Source of the DNA: an uncultured Thiohalocapsa sp.
GTDB taxonomy: Bacteria > Pseudomonadota > Gammaproteobacteria > Chromatiales > Chromatiaceae
DNA length: 64,000 nt
Assembly: GCF_913062725.1 (NCBI RefSeq)
Contig: NZ_CAJXWY010000009.1
Span: forward strand, 17,324-81,323
Direction of reading: 5' to 3'
Positions 41,991-51,298 of this stretch are shown piece by piece (positions within the stretch are counted from its first letter, which is position 1; each line of letters begins with the position of its first letter). The translations under genes and the position numbers were made by a program. The notes beneath the pieces are model-generated. The model had not been told where the DNA came from. It saw nothing but the letters and a program-made list of their open reading frames with translations, and did no database searches.

Positions 41991-42342
41991 CAGCATCACC
42001 AATCTGCACGTCCTGAACAACATCCTGCGCTCGCACTATCGGGTCAAGGCCACCCGCAGCGGCGAGCGTGCCGTGGAAATCGCCGCGCGCGACCATCCGG
42101 ATGCGGTGCTCCTGGACATCCACATGCCGGATCTGGACGGCACGGATGTGTGCCGACGCATCAAGGCCGAGCCTGGGCTCGCGCAGGTGCCGGTGATCTT
42201 CGTCACCGGCAGTGCGGATGATGCATCCCGCGCATTGTGTGCAGCGGCCGGCGGCGCCGATATCCTCTTCAAGCCGGTGGACCCGCAAACGCTCCTGGAC
42301 ACCGTTGCAACGCAGATTCGCGGCGCGGGCGGGGCGGGCTAG
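41953..42342 (+). CDS. Single-domain response regulator
   Basis: A 129-residue receiver without output domain. Asp55 in LLDIHMPD is the phospho-acceptor, ADDS forms the acidic pocket, VTGS carries the switch Thr/Ser region and Lys107 in LFKPVDP is conserved. It starts at TTG 41953 inside the kinase gene, with GGGAGG 6 bases upstream, overlapping the kinase stop by 38 bases. It probably takes the phosphate that the kinase's missing receiver would have handled. Confidence 0.9.
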   Translation: MTGEQPTVLIADDSITNLHVLNNILRSHYRVKATRSGERAVEIAARDHPDAVLLDIHMPDLDGTDVCRRIKAEPGLAQVPVIFVTGSADDASRALCAAAGGADILFKPVDPQTLLDTVATQIRGAGGAG

Positions 42343-42447
42343 GCACGCGTTGGGCGCCGACAGCGGCCACCCGCAAAACGCGCAGTGGGCCATGAAGCGC
42401 TCAGCATCCTGGCACTGTGAAGACAATCGACGGCGCCCATCGCGGCG

Positions 42448-42684
42448 CTATGGCGCCGGCGACAGGCGCAGCAGCACCAGGCGCACCAGCTTGGCCAACA
42501 GCAGCAGCCATGGCGCGCCGTGCAACAGCAGATCGAAGATGTCGATGGGCCGCACCAGCGCGCCGGCGGCCAGCATTTTCAGCTTTTCCCAGACGTGAGG
42601 CTCCGGCACGAACGGGGCGAGCCCCAACGTCAGGGCGATGAGGATCAGTAGCCCCAGGGGCAAACGGTCTAGCCAGGCGGGCAT
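42448..42684 (-). CDS. Small two-segment membrane protein (often labelled RND transporter)
   Basis: A 78-residue inner-membrane protein with two hydrophobic segments around a loop: LGLLILIALTLGLAPF and PWLLLLAKLVRLVLLRL. The intervening EPHVWEKLKMLAAG...RPIDIFDLLLHG is conserved in small proteins that databases sometimes name RND transporter, though it resembles no RND pump. ATG 42684 has AGGA 9 bases upstream. Function unknown. Confidence 0.72.
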   Translation of the reverse strand: MPAWLDRLPLGLLILIALTLGLAPFVPEPHVWEKLKMLAAGALVRPIDIFDLLLHGAPWLLLLAKLVRLVLLRLSPAP

Positions 42685-43104
42685 GGCAGGCATTCCTGTG
42701 GGTGGGTATGGCAGCCGTGGCCGCCTAAAGTGCCGGGGCAGCGGCTCCCGGGGCAGCGCTCGGATGCCGGCGCCATGTGGACACGATGGTCCGGGCCAGC
42801 ACCGGTGCTTGTCAACGGCGGCCGGCGCAGCGCCACTGTGCCTGCGGTCGCCACCGACCGGGCGCACCTTGCGGACCTGCGCTGGATGCGGCCCGCAGCA
42901 GCTGCGCGCCATGCCTGCGGCTGACCCAAGAGGCCGACGAGCGCCGGGAGCCGCAAAATTGGCATGGATTGCGGGATCGACGGCGTCAGGATGCTGACAC
43001 GTTCACCATCTACACTCAACCATCGCGTTCCCTGACCACGGTACCCGGGCCCTGCCCTCAAGGTGCCCGTCGCCATCCATCCAGGCAGCATCGACGCGGA
43101 GCCC
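42685..43104. other. Divergent intergenic region upstream of chrA
   Basis: About 420 bases between the small membrane protein (minus) and chrA (plus). No coding frame is recognisable. TACACT with TTCACC close by near 43000 is the only promoter-like piece, and its spacing is wrong. Confidence 0.4.
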
Positions 43105-44322
43105 ATGGCCACAGACCAGACTAATCAAGGGCGGGTGGCCGGCGGCGCCGGCGAGGTCTTCCACGCCTTTCTCAAGCTCGGGCTGACCTCATTCGGCGGC
43201 CCCGTCGCCCACCTCGGTTATTTTCGCGACGAGCTGGTGCTGCGCCGGCGCTGGCTGAGCGACGCAGCCTATGCCGATCTGATCGCACTGTGTCAGTTCC
43301 TCCCGGGACCGGCGAGCAGTCAGGTCGGCTTCGCGCTGGGATACCTGCGCGCCGGCCTGGCCGGCGCCTTGCTGGCCTGGGCGGCGTTCACCCTGCCGTC
43401 GGCGGCGCTGCTGCTGGCCTTTGCGCTCGGCGCCGACGCCTTCGGCGGGCCCATGGGACAGGACCTCATCCACGGACTCAAGCTGACGGCGGTGGCCATC
43501 GTCGCCCAGGCGGTCTGGGGCATGGCCCGCGCGCTGGCGCCCGACCGAACGCGGGCGACCATCGCACTGGCCGCCGTGATGATCCTGGCCCTGATGCCGA
43601 CGGCGCTCGGACAGCTCGCGGCGATCGGCGCCGGCGCGGTCGCCGGGACGCTTTGGTGTCGCCGAGTGGATCAGCGCGCCGGCGACCACCTGCCCGTGCC
43701 CATCTCCCGCCGTGCCGGGCTGCTGCTGCTCGTGCTGTTCCTTGCGCTCCTGCTGGGGCTGCCCGCACTCGTCGCCGCGTGGGAGGTGCCGGGGCTCGCG
43801 CTGTTCGAGGTCTTTTTCCAAGCCGGGGCGCTGGTGTTCGGCGGCGGACATGTGGTGCTACCGCTGCTCGAGACGCGCCTGGTCGAGCCCGGCTGGGTCA
43901 GCGCCGATGCCTTTCTCGCCGGCTACGGCGCGGCGCAGGCGGTGCCCGGGCCGCTGTTCACCGTCGCCGCCTACCTCGGCGCAATGGTCGCGCCGGGTCC
44001 CGACGGGATCATCGGTGCGGCGATCGCGCTGCTCGGCATCTTCGTGCCGGGCATGCTGTTGTTGCTGGGTGTGCTGCCGTTCTGGGACAGGCTACGCCAC
44101 GCCGACGCCGCCCGCGCCGCCATGGCCGGCACCAGCGCCGCCGTGGTGGGTATCCTGGGCGCGGCCCTCTATCACCCGGTGTGGACCAGCGCCGTGGCAT
44201 CGATGGCGGACTTTGCCATCGCCTTGGCAGCATTCATCCTGCTGACGGTCTGGCGGGCGCCGCCCTGGCTGGTGGTCGCCGTGACGGTGCTCGCCGCGCT
44301 GGCGCTGGGCCGCGCCGCCTGA
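43105..44322 (+). CDS. chrA: Chromate transporter ChrA, long-chain type
   Basis: A 405-residue CHR-family inner-membrane protein built of two homologous halves with about 12 segments. The first half has FLKLGLTSFGGPVAHLGYFRDELV and FLPGPASSQVGFALGYLRAG; the second repeats the theme as FFQAGALVFGGGHVVLPLLE and AVPGPLFTVAAYLGAM. ChrA exports chromate using the proton gradient. GCGGAG lies 3-4 bases before the ATG. It is next to the arsenic operon but convergent with it; no chrB is seen. Confidence 0.93.
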   Translation: MATDQTNQGRVAGGAGEVFHAFLKLGLTSFGGPVAHLGYFRDELVLRRRWLSDAAYADLIALCQFLPGPASSQVGFALGYLRAGLAGALLAWAAFTLPSAALLLAFALGADAFGGPMGQDLIHGLKLTAVAIVAQAVWGMARALAPDRTRATIALAAVMILALMPTALGQLAAIGAGAVAGTLWCRRVDQRAGDHLPVPISRRAGLLLLVLFLALLLGLPALVAAWEVPGLALFEVFFQAGALVFGGGHVVLPLLETRLVEPGWVSADAFLAGYGAAQAVPGPLFTVAAYLGAMVAPGPDGIIGAAIALLGIFVPGMLLLLGVLPFWDRLRHADAARAAMAGTSAAVVGILGAALYHPVWTSAVASMADFAIALAAFILLTVWRAPPWLVVAVTVLAALALGRAA

Positions 44323-44506
44323 TACGCCCATCGCAGCCTGGTGGATCGCGTCGTCGCGACGCCCGAGCCGATACCGTGGCTGCAACCCGCGCGCGCTCGC
44401 ACGCAGTACCCAAGGTGCTCGATGCTCAGCGCGATCCCTGCGCTCCCGATCGCCTGTGTGCATATCCGGCTGAGTGCACCCGCGGGCTTGTGCGCCTGCT
44501 CGGCCG

Positions 44507-45835
44507 TCACGGCACGACCGGGCGCGCAACCGGCGGCGGCGCCGACACCGCGGGCAGGCGCAGCGAAAAGACCAGGGCCGCCGCCACGAAGCCCGCCGAC
44601 CACCACAAACAGCCGGTGAGCCCCTGGGTCTGATAGATGAGACCGGAGAGCACCGTGCCGGCGAGGCGCCCGCCGGCGTTGGCCATGTAGTAGAAGCCGA
44701 CGTTCATGGACACCTTCTGGAAGTCCGAGTAGGCCAGGATCAGGTAGGAATGCACGGCGGAGTTGATGGCGAAGACGACGCCGAACAGCACCAGACCGCC
44801 GATGAGCACGGCCGCCTGCACCTGCGCCGGGGTGGCGGCGGCCAGCCAACCAAAGTCCAGCCCCGGGGCGAGCGTCGTCAGCCCCCCCGCCAGCCTCGGC
44901 GCCAGCGCCGCGCCATGCGTCAGACCGAGCGCGATGCCCGCCGGGATCAACGCCAGCACCAGCGCCCAGGCGCGCGCCGTGCCGCCGCCCGGTCCCGCCC
45001 CGGCCCGGTGCCGGCCACCGCGCAGTAAGCCGGGCGCCGCCGCCTGCACGAAGCCATAGCCGATCACCCAAAGCGCCAGGAAAGCGCCCACCTCGGTGTA
45101 GGACCAGCCGAGGACGTCGTACAGGAACACCGGCAGCGCGACGACGAACCAGACATCACGGGCCCCGAACAGGAAGAACCGCGCCGCCGAGAGCCAATTC
45201 ACCGCCGGCGTGTTGGAGAAGACCTGCGTGAACTTGGCCTTCTCCTTGAGCTTGCCGACGCCGGCGGGCAGCAGCAAGGCGGTGATGATCAGCACCACCA
45301 ACAGCACGCCCGCCAGCACGAAGAGCGCGCCGCGGAAGCCGATCCACTGCAACAAGGCCGCACCGACGAAGAAGCCCGCGCCCTTGAGCGCGTTCTTGGA
45401 GCCGGTCAGCACCGCCACGTATTTGAACAGCGTCGACTCGCCGCCCGCACCCTCACCGGTCAGCGTCTTCACCGTCGCCTTGGCGGACATCTTGTTCAAA
45501 TCCTTGGCGATGCCGGACAGGGCCTGGGCGGCCATGACGTAGACCACCGACAGCCAGGGGTCGGGCACCGTCAGCATCGAGAGCGCCGCCACCTGCAGCG
45601 CCATGCCGATGTGCATGGTGAGATTGAGCCCGATGCGCGCCCCGAGCCAGCCACCCACCAGATTGGTGATGATGCCGAAGACCTCGTAGAAGAGGAACAG
45701 CATGGCCACCTCGAACGGCGAATAGCCGAGCTGGTGGAAGTACAGCACCACCAGCATGCGGATGGCGCCGTCGGTGATGGTGAAGGCCCAGTAGCCCGCA
45801 GTGACGGTCAGATAGTTGCGGGTGGCGGCGCGCAT
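44507..45835 (-). CDS. arsJ: Organoarsenical efflux MFS transporter ArsJ
   Basis: A 442-residue major-facilitator protein with 12 predicted segments. MRAATRNYLTVTAGYWAFTITDGAIRMLVVLYF and LSGIAKDLNKMSAKATVK match ArsJ, which exports the unstable 1-arseno-3-phosphoglycerate made by its partner GAPDH. The GAPDH gene ends 3 bases upstream, so the two are tightly coupled. Last gene of the arsR-pstS-acr3-gapdh-arsJ set. Confidence 0.93.
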   Translation of the reverse strand: MRAATRNYLTVTAGYWAFTITDGAIRMLVVLYFHQLGYSPFEVAMLFLFYEVFGIITNLVGGWLGARIGLNLTMHIGMALQVAALSMLTVPDPWLSVVYVMAAQALSGIAKDLNKMSAKATVKTLTGEGAGGESTLFKYVAVLTGSKNALKGAGFFVGAALLQWIGFRGALFVLAGVLLVVLIITALLLPAGVGKLKEKAKFTQVFSNTPAVNWLSAARFFLFGARDVWFVVALPVFLYDVLGWSYTEVGAFLALWVIGYGFVQAAAPGLLRGGRHRAGAGPGGGTARAWALVLALIPAGIALGLTHGAALAPRLAGGLTTLAPGLDFGWLAAATPAQVQAAVLIGGLVLFGVVFAINSAVHSYLILAYSDFQKVSMNVGFYYMANAGGRLAGTVLSGLIYQTQGLTGCLWWSAGFVAAALVFSLRLPAVSAPPPVARPVVP

Positions 45836-45838
45836 GGC

Positions 45839-46849
45839 TCAGAGGCTCCCGGCGAGCATCCGCGCGATATCGACCATACGATTCACGTAGCCCCATTCGT
45901 TGTCGTACCAGGCGTAGATCTTCACCTGGGTCTCGTCGATGACCATGGTGGAGAGGGCGTCGACGATGGACGAGCGGGGATCGTTCAGGTAGTCCACCGA
46001 CACCAGCGGGCGCTCCTCATAGCCGAGGATGCCGGCGAGCTCGCCCTCGGCGGCGGCCCTGAACAGCGCATTGATCGCTTCGGCGGTGACCGGCCGCGCG
46101 GCCTCGAAGACGAAGTCCGTCAGCGAGGCGTTCAGCAGCGGCACGCGCACGGCATGCCCGTTGAGCTTGCCGGTCAGCGCCGGGAAGATCTTGGTGATGG
46201 CCTTGGCCGAGCCGGTGGTGGTGGGGATCAGGGACTGGCCGCAGGCGCGGGCGCGGCGCAGGTCCTTGTGGCCCAGGTCCACGATGCGCTGGGTGTTGGT
46301 GATGTCATGGATGGTGGTCATGCAGCCGTGCACGATGCCCACCTGCTCGTGCATCACCTTCACCACCGGTGCGAGACAATTGGTGGTGCAGGACGCCGCG
46401 GTCACCAGGTGATGCTCGGCCGGGTCGTAGCGGTGGTGATTGACGCCGTAGACGATGTCCAGCGCGCCCTTGGTGGGCGCCGCCACCAGCACCTTCTTCA
46501 CGCCCTGCTCGAAATAGCCCTGCAACAGCTCCGGCTGCTTGTGATGCTTGCCGGTGGCCTCGATGACGATGTCGCAGCCGGACCAGTCCACATCGGCGAT
46601 GGCCTTGTGGCTGCTGTAGCCGATGCGCTCACCGTCGACCACGATGGCGTCGCCGTCTGCGGCGCAGGCGCGGTCGAACCGGCCATGCACCGAGTCGAAT
46701 GCCAGCAGATGCGCCGCACCCGCCGCATCGCAGGCGATCTCGTTGATGTGCACGAAGGCCAGCGCAGGCCCGTCGTCGCGGTCCCAGGCGGCCCGCAGCG
46801 CAAGCCTGCCCATGCGGCCGAAGCCATTAATGCCGATACGGATGGTCAT
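45839..46849 (-). CDS. ArsJ-associated glyceraldehyde-3-phosphate dehydrogenase
   Basis: A 336-residue GAPDH. The NAD-binding [14 protein letters not shown] opens it, and CTTNCLAP carries the catalytic Cys. In arsenic islands this paralogue uses arsenate in place of phosphate, giving 1-arseno-3-phosphoglycerate for ArsJ to export. AGGAG lies about 9 bases before the ATG. The neighbourhood, not the sequence, assigns the arsenic role. Confidence 0.92.
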   Translation of the reverse strand: MTIRIGINGFGRMGRLALRAAWDRDDGPALAFVHINEIACDAAGAAHLLAFDSVHGRFDRACAADGDAIVVDGERIGYSSHKAIADVDWSGCDIVIEATGKHHKQPELLQGYFEQGVKKVLVAAPTKGALDIVYGVNHHRYDPAEHHLVTAASCTTNCLAPVVKVMHEQVGIVHGCMTTIHDITNTQRIVDLGHKDLRRARACGQSLIPTTTGSAKAITKIFPALTGKLNGHAVRVPLLNASLTDFVFEAARPVTAEAINALFRAAAEGELAGILGYEERPLVSVDYLNDPRSSIVDALSTMVIDETQVKIYAWYDNEWGYVNRMVDIARMLAGSL

Positions 46850-47059
46850 TCGAAGTACTCCTGTTGGCTGTGCCGGCCGTCGCGCGCGGCCCGATCATCG
46901 ATATGCGCTGGCAGGCTCGAGGCATTAAGCCGCACAGGCCGCGCCCATGCGATGAGCCGGGTGCCTGCCGTGTTGGTCTCGCGCACGAGTCAGCGCCACC
47001 GAGAGGCCGCTGCGTGCAGCGCATCGGCGGCGATGGGTGGCGATGCCGCTGCGGCCGAT

Positions 47060-48157
47060 CTATCCGCCGCCTCGAACCGCATGCGATGGCCCGCCTTCGT
47101 ACCAGCCCCGGCTCCGGTTCACGATGGCCACCACCGACAGCATCACCGGCACCTCCACCAGCACGCCCACCACGGTGGCGAGCGCCGCCCCGGAGTGGAA
47201 CCCGAACAGGCTGATGGCGGTGGCGACGGCCAGCTCGAAGAAGTTGCTGGCGCCGATGAGGGCAGAGGGTCCGGCGACACAATGCGCCTCGCCGACCCGG
47301 CGGTTCAGCCAATAGGCGAGCCCGGAATTGAAATAGACCTGGATCAGAATCGGCACCGCCAGCATGGCGATGATCAGCGGCTGGCGCAGGATCTGCTCGC
47401 CCTGGAAGCCAAACAGCAGCACCAGTGTCGCCAGCAGCGCCACCAGCGAGGCCGGCTGCAGCCGCGCCAGTACCCGTGCCAAGGCTGCCTCGCCGCCGCC
47501 CGCCAGCAGCCGGCGGCGCCACCACTGCGCCAGCACCACCGGGATCACGATGTAGAGCAGCACCGACAGCAGCAGCGTATCCCAGGGCACGGTGATGGCC
47601 GAGAGCCCCAACAGCAGCCCGACGATGGGCGCGAAAGCGAACACCATGATGGTGTCGTTGAGCGCCACCTGGATCAGCGTGAAGTGCGGCTCACCGTCGG
47701 AGAGGTTGCTCCAGACGAAGACCATGGCCGTGCAGGGCGCCGCCGCCAGCAGGATCAGCCCGGCGACGTAAGAGTCGAGCTGGTCCGCGGGCAGATAGGG
47801 CGCGAAGACGACGCGGATGAAGACCCAGGCGAGGAGCGCCATGGAAAACGGCTTTACGGCCCAGTTGACGAACAGGGTCACACCGACGCCGCGCCAACGG
47901 GCGCGCACCTGCCCGAGCGCCGCAAAGTCGATCTTGAGCAGCATGGGCACGATCATCAGCCAGATCAGCAGCGCCACCGGCAGGTTGACCCGGGCGATTT
48001 CCAGCGCCCCGACGCCCTGGAAGAACCCGGGCAGGAAGTGCCCCAGGGTGATGCCGCCGACGATGCAAAGCGCCACCCACAGCGTGAGCCAGCGCTCGAA
48101 GAGCCCCAGCTCCGCCCCCGCGGCCTGCTTGGCCGTCACCTCGCACTGTGCGCTCAT
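47060..48157 (-). CDS. acr3: ACR3-family arsenite efflux transporter
   Basis: A 365-residue inner-membrane protein with about 10 segments. PMLLKIDF, NWAVKPFSMALLAW and LAAAPCTAMVFVWSNL match Acr3; the Cys in APCTAMVFVW is the conserved residue needed for arsenite transport. It exports arsenite with the proton gradient. It follows pstS by 45 bases. Confidence 0.93.
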   Translation of the reverse strand: MSAQCEVTAKQAAGAELGLFERWLTLWVALCIVGGITLGHFLPGFFQGVGALEIARVNLPVALLIWLMIVPMLLKIDFAALGQVRARWRGVGVTLFVNWAVKPFSMALLAWVFIRVVFAPYLPADQLDSYVAGLILLAAAPCTAMVFVWSNLSDGEPHFTLIQVALNDTIMVFAFAPIVGLLLGLSAITVPWDTLLLSVLLYIVIPVVLAQWWRRRLLAGGGEAALARVLARLQPASLVALLATLVLLFGFQGEQILRQPLIIAMLAVPILIQVYFNSGLAYWLNRRVGEAHCVAGPSALIGASNFFELAVATAISLFGFHSGAALATVVGVLVEVPVMLSVVAIVNRSRGWYEGGPSHAVRGGG

Positions 48158-48202
48158 GTCGCTTCACCCTCCAATCATGGCCTGCCCCTGCTGCATCCGG
48201 CA

Positions 48203-49351
48203 CTAAGGCCGGAGCGCGTCCAGCTCGGCGAGCGCCGCCTGCGCCAGGTTCTCGGGCAGCGGTACATAGTACAAAGATGCGGCATCCGCCTGGCCGTCGG
48301 TGAGGATCCACCGCAGCAGTTGGTGCACAGCGGCGGTCTTCTCCGGCGAGCCATAGTCGCCGCGCACCAGGGCCCAGGTGTAGGTGACGATGGGGTAGGA
48401 GCGCGCACCCCGGGGGTCCGGGATGGTGCGGGTCAGGTCGTCCGGGGGCGTGTCGGCACCGTCCGCGAGCCCACGGCGCCCCGTCTCCACGTTCGGCTGC
48501 GTCAGGCCGCCGGTGCGGTTCTCCAGCCAGGCCAGCGACAGCCCCAAGCGCTCGGCGAAGCCGGCCTCCACGTAGCCGATGGCGTTTTCGGTGATCTTGA
48601 TGCGCTGCGCCACGCCCGCGTTGCCGTTGGCCTCCATGGCACCGCCGGGCCAGTCGATCTTCTTGCCCACGCCGGGGTCGTCGGCCCAAGCAGCGCTTAC
48701 GGCGGCCAAGTGGTTGGTGAAGGCGAAGGTGGTGCCGCTGGCGTCGTGCCGGCCAACCACCTGGATCACCTTGGCCGGCAGCTCGATCCCCGGGTTGGCT
48801 GCGGCGATGCGTGGGTCATCCCAGCGGTAGACCTCGCCGAGAAAGATATCGGGGTAGACGTCCCGGGGCAGGTTGATGGGGCCGTCGACGCCGGGCAGAT
48901 TGTAGGCGATGGCAATCATGCCGCCGGTGATCGGCAGTTGCACGAACGCCTCGTCCGCTTGCGCAATGTCATCCGCATCCAGCGGTGCATCCGTGGCGCC
49001 GAGATCCACGCTGCCCGCAAGAAATCGCTCAATGCCGGCGCCACTGCCGACAGAAGCGTAGCCCAAGGCCAATTGGGGATACTCCGAGCCGTATTGCGCC
49101 AGCCAGTACTCGACGATGGGCGCGGCGAAAGACGAGCCGGCCCCCTGGATGGCGAGCTTTGTACCATCGCCGCTTGGCAGTGTGGACACGGCCTGGTCGT
49201 CACCGCCGTCGCAGCCACCGAGTCCCAAGGCTGCGCCCAGGACCATCAGCAACGCTGGCAGCAATGGGCCGCGCTCGCCGGGGCATGCGGTTTCGCGGGC
49301 TCGCCTGTAGGACCACATACCCCGCCGTGTTGCGACATCGACCGATGTCAT
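48203..49351 (-). CDS. pstS: PstS-type phosphate/arsenate-binding lipoprotein
   Basis: A 382-residue substrate-binding lipoprotein. LGLGGC (Cys47) is the lipobox, and the binding site is marked by IQGAGSSFAAPIVEYW, SVGSGAGIERF and the DASGTTFAFT loop. AGGAGAT precedes the ATG. There are no pstCAB genes with it. Such stand-alone PstS copies recur in arsenic operons and are thought to favour or buffer oxyanion uptake, but the role is not settled. Confidence 0.92.
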   Translation of the reverse strand: MTSVDVATRRGMWSYRRARETACPGERGPLLPALLMVLGAALGLGGCDGGDDQAVSTLPSGDGTKLAIQGAGSSFAAPIVEYWLAQYGSEYPQLALGYASVGSGAGIERFLAGSVDLGATDAPLDADDIAQADEAFVQLPITGGMIAIAYNLPGVDGPINLPRDVYPDIFLGEVYRWDDPRIAAANPGIELPAKVIQVVGRHDASGTTFAFTNHLAAVSAAWADDPGVGKKIDWPGGAMEANGNAGVAQRIKITENAIGYVEAGFAERLGLSLAWLENRTGGLTQPNVETGRRGLADGADTPPDDLTRTIPDPRGARSYPIVTYTWALVRGDYGSPEKTAAVHQLLRWILTDGQADAASLYYVPLPENLAQAALAELDALRP

Positions 49352-49453
49352 GGCTGATCTCCTGTCCAGTGTGTGTTGCGGAAGTGGGCCGGGCGGCGGC
49401 GTACGGCGCGGGCATCGAAGTGCGCCGGGGCACGCTCACCTCATACGCCGGAC

Positions 49454-49481
49454 AGTATATACGGCAGATCGCATGTTTGAA
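49454..49481 (-). promoter_or_regulatory. Promoter of the pstS-acr3-gapdh-arsJ operon
   Basis: TTCAAA, 16 bases, TATACT on the minus strand, about 100 bases before pstS. The AT-rich ATAACTTCAAAC nearby could be half of an ArsR site. Confidence 0.5.
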
Positions 49482-49529
49482 GTTATGGTTTCGTGACCGC
49501 GGGCTCACCCGCGCTCGCTGTGGGCATCA

Positions 49530-49883
49530 TCAGGAGCAGCGAACGCTATCCGGTCTGTCCGCCATGGCGGCCAGGGCGCGGGCGTCATCGATGAAGGGCG
49601 ATTGATGGGCGACGCCTGCGCAGGTCTCCTGCAGCATCCGCGTCACCCAGCCGGGCAGCGCCGGGTGAAGCCGGTAGAACACCCAGGTGCCGGCGCGCCG
49701 ATCCACCACCAGCCCGGTTTCGCGCAGGAGTGCCAGATGGCGGGAGATGTGTGGCTGGCTGGCGCCCAAGGCATGGGTCAGCTCGCAGACGCAGAGCTCG
49801 CCGTGCTGTTGCAGCAGCACCAATGCGCGCAAGCGGGTGTCGTGGGCGAGGGTGGCGAAGACCGCCTGGGCTTCGGGCTGCAT
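49530..49883 (-). CDS. arsR: ArsR-family arsenic-responsive repressor
   Basis: A 117-residue winged-helix repressor. ELCVCEL (Cys31, Cys33) is the As(III)-binding motif at the start of the recognition region, as in E. coli ArsR, followed by ASQPHISRHLALLRETGLV. Arsenite binding should release it from the operon promoter. The Met before QPEAQAVFATLAH gives the normal length; ATG 49916 is an alternative. It lies directly upstream of the pstS promoter. Confidence 0.92.
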   Translation of the reverse strand: MQPEAQAVFATLAHDTRLRALVLLQQHGELCVCELTHALGASQPHISRHLALLRETGLVVDRRAGTWVFYRLHPALPGWVTRMLQETCAGVAHQSPFIDDARALAAMADRPDSVRCS

Positions 49884-49986
49884 GGGTCGCGCTGTCGGCG
49901 ATCGAGTCGGCGTCATGCGTCTGCTGACGAATGCCCGCAAGCACAGTGGCGAGGCGTGGACTGTAACCGCTGCGGGGACGGCGGCA

Positions 49987-50904
49987 TCAGAAACGCAAAT
50001 CGAAGGTGGCGCCGGCGAAGGGCGCATCCTCCACATCCGTGCGCTGCAGCAGGTCACCGTGGGCGTCTTCCAAGCGCAGGGAGCCGTTCAGCTCCATACC
50101 GATGACGCCGCGCAGTCGTCCGATCCGACCGAGCTTGCGGCTGACGGCCAGGTAGATGGGCGTGGATGTGGCCTGCCCGACACCGCCGGCGGCAACGCCC
50201 TGGTCGTCGAGGCGGAAGCGGTCCTTTTCGTAGCGCCCGCCAAGACTCACGGACCATTGATCATTGGCGACCCAGTCGAAGGTGAGACCCGGCCCGCGGG
50301 AGGCGCCGAAACCGCGGCCCGTGCGCAGGCTCAGGCGGTCGGTCAGGCGCCAGTCCACGGCGAGGATGGGGAAGAAGTCGGTGTCGTCCTCGAGCTCCGA
50401 GAAGACGCCGACGCCGGGACCGATGCTGAGGCGGTCGCTGAGCTTATAGCTTGCGGCGGTGATCAGGCCGGCGATCTGCCCATCGCCGAGGGAGGCACCG
50501 GCCTCGGCGTCCCAGCGCAGGGTTGGGATGGCGAACAGGTCCCAGCGGTCCGTCGGCTGCCAGAGTACGGAGGCGCTGACGCGTGCGTCTCGCACGTCGC
50601 CCCAGGGCCGTAACCCACTGAAGCCACCGTCGCCGGAGAATCGGTAACGCTGCTCGCCGAGCCCGGCGGCGAGCCCGAGCCGTAGGTTATCAGTGACCGC
50701 TCGCCGCCCGCTCAGGCGCACGGACCAGGCGTCGACACCGACGTCACCGCCGCTATCGAGCCCCGCATCAGCGCCAAACGCCGCGCCCGCCTCCAGCGCC
50801 AGTCCCAAGCCGATGTCTGGTGGCTGGGCGTCGCTGCAGGTGGTGGCGGTGGTGAACAACACCGCGCAGAGCAGTGAGAGAGGCAGAGAACGCGCACGCA
50901 TCAT
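49987..50904 (-). CDS. DUF6268-like outer-membrane beta-barrel protein
   Basis: A 305-residue exported protein. A signal peptide (MMRARSLPLSLLCAVLF...) is followed by alternating amphipathic strands such as DNLRLGLAAGLGEQRYRF and DQWSVSLGGRYEKDRFRL, ending in the aromatic terminus AGATFDLRF. The DUF6268 assignment is from memory of the family's look. Function unknown. Confidence 0.75.
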   Translation of the reverse strand: MMRARSLPLSLLCAVLFTTATTCSDAQPPDIGLGLALEAGAAFGADAGLDSGGDVGVDAWSVRLSGRRAVTDNLRLGLAAGLGEQRYRFSGDGGFSGLRPWGDVRDARVSASVLWQPTDRWDLFAIPTLRWDAEAGASLGDGQIAGLITAASYKLSDRLSIGPGVGVFSELEDDTDFFPILAVDWRLTDRLSLRTGRGFGASRGPGLTFDWVANDQWSVSLGGRYEKDRFRLDDQGVAAGGVGQATSTPIYLAVSRKLGRIGRLRGVIGMELNGSLRLEDAHGDLLQRTDVEDAPFAGATFDLRF

Positions 50905-51298
50905 GAACAGACCGACCGAACGGGGCGTAGCTTACGGCGATGACATACGGGGATGCGCCGGAGGCGCTGTCCCGCGTCCGACCGCAGGAATACAACAACT
51001 GTGGCAATTATGGACCAAAAAGGCCGCACGTGGTTGCAACGATACCCGTCGCCTTTGGGATTGTGATTCGCGTAAGGTGGGGGGACGGGCCACGCGATAC
51101 CCGGGCAGACGCGGCGGCCGGCGGGCGCATGACCCGCCACAGGTGTTCAGTGCGCTGCCGTTGACGGCTGACAGCCCCCCACAGCCCGGCCTGTGGCAGC
51201 ATGGCAGCGTCGATCAGGCGGTCTTGGGTGCAGGGCTTTTCCAGCACTTAGCGCCGGCGCAAGCGGGCGCTTGCGCCGGCGCCAACACAACGCCCGGC
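50905..51298. other. Intergenic region with a perfect 15-base palindrome
   Basis: About 390 bases between two minus-strand genes. It holds the hairpin at 51251-51282. A candidate promoter for the outer-membrane gene is TTGGTC, 18 bases, TGTATT near 50990-51020. No coding frame is convincing. Confidence 0.45.
51251..51282 (-). terminator. Perfect 15-base inverted repeat, terminator-like
   Basis: GCGCCGGCGCAAGCG, 2 bases, CGCTTGCGCCGGCGC: a perfect 15-base stem 16 bases past a stop codon. No T tract follows on the minus strand, so it is either a rho-assisted end or a stability element. Confidence 0.5.

Noticed and set aside
45611..49357. A 1248-codon plus-strand open frame opposite the arsenic operon
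   Set aside because: It is an antisense shadow of arsJ, gapdh, acr3 and pstS; its translation is His/Gly/Gln-rich with no domain.
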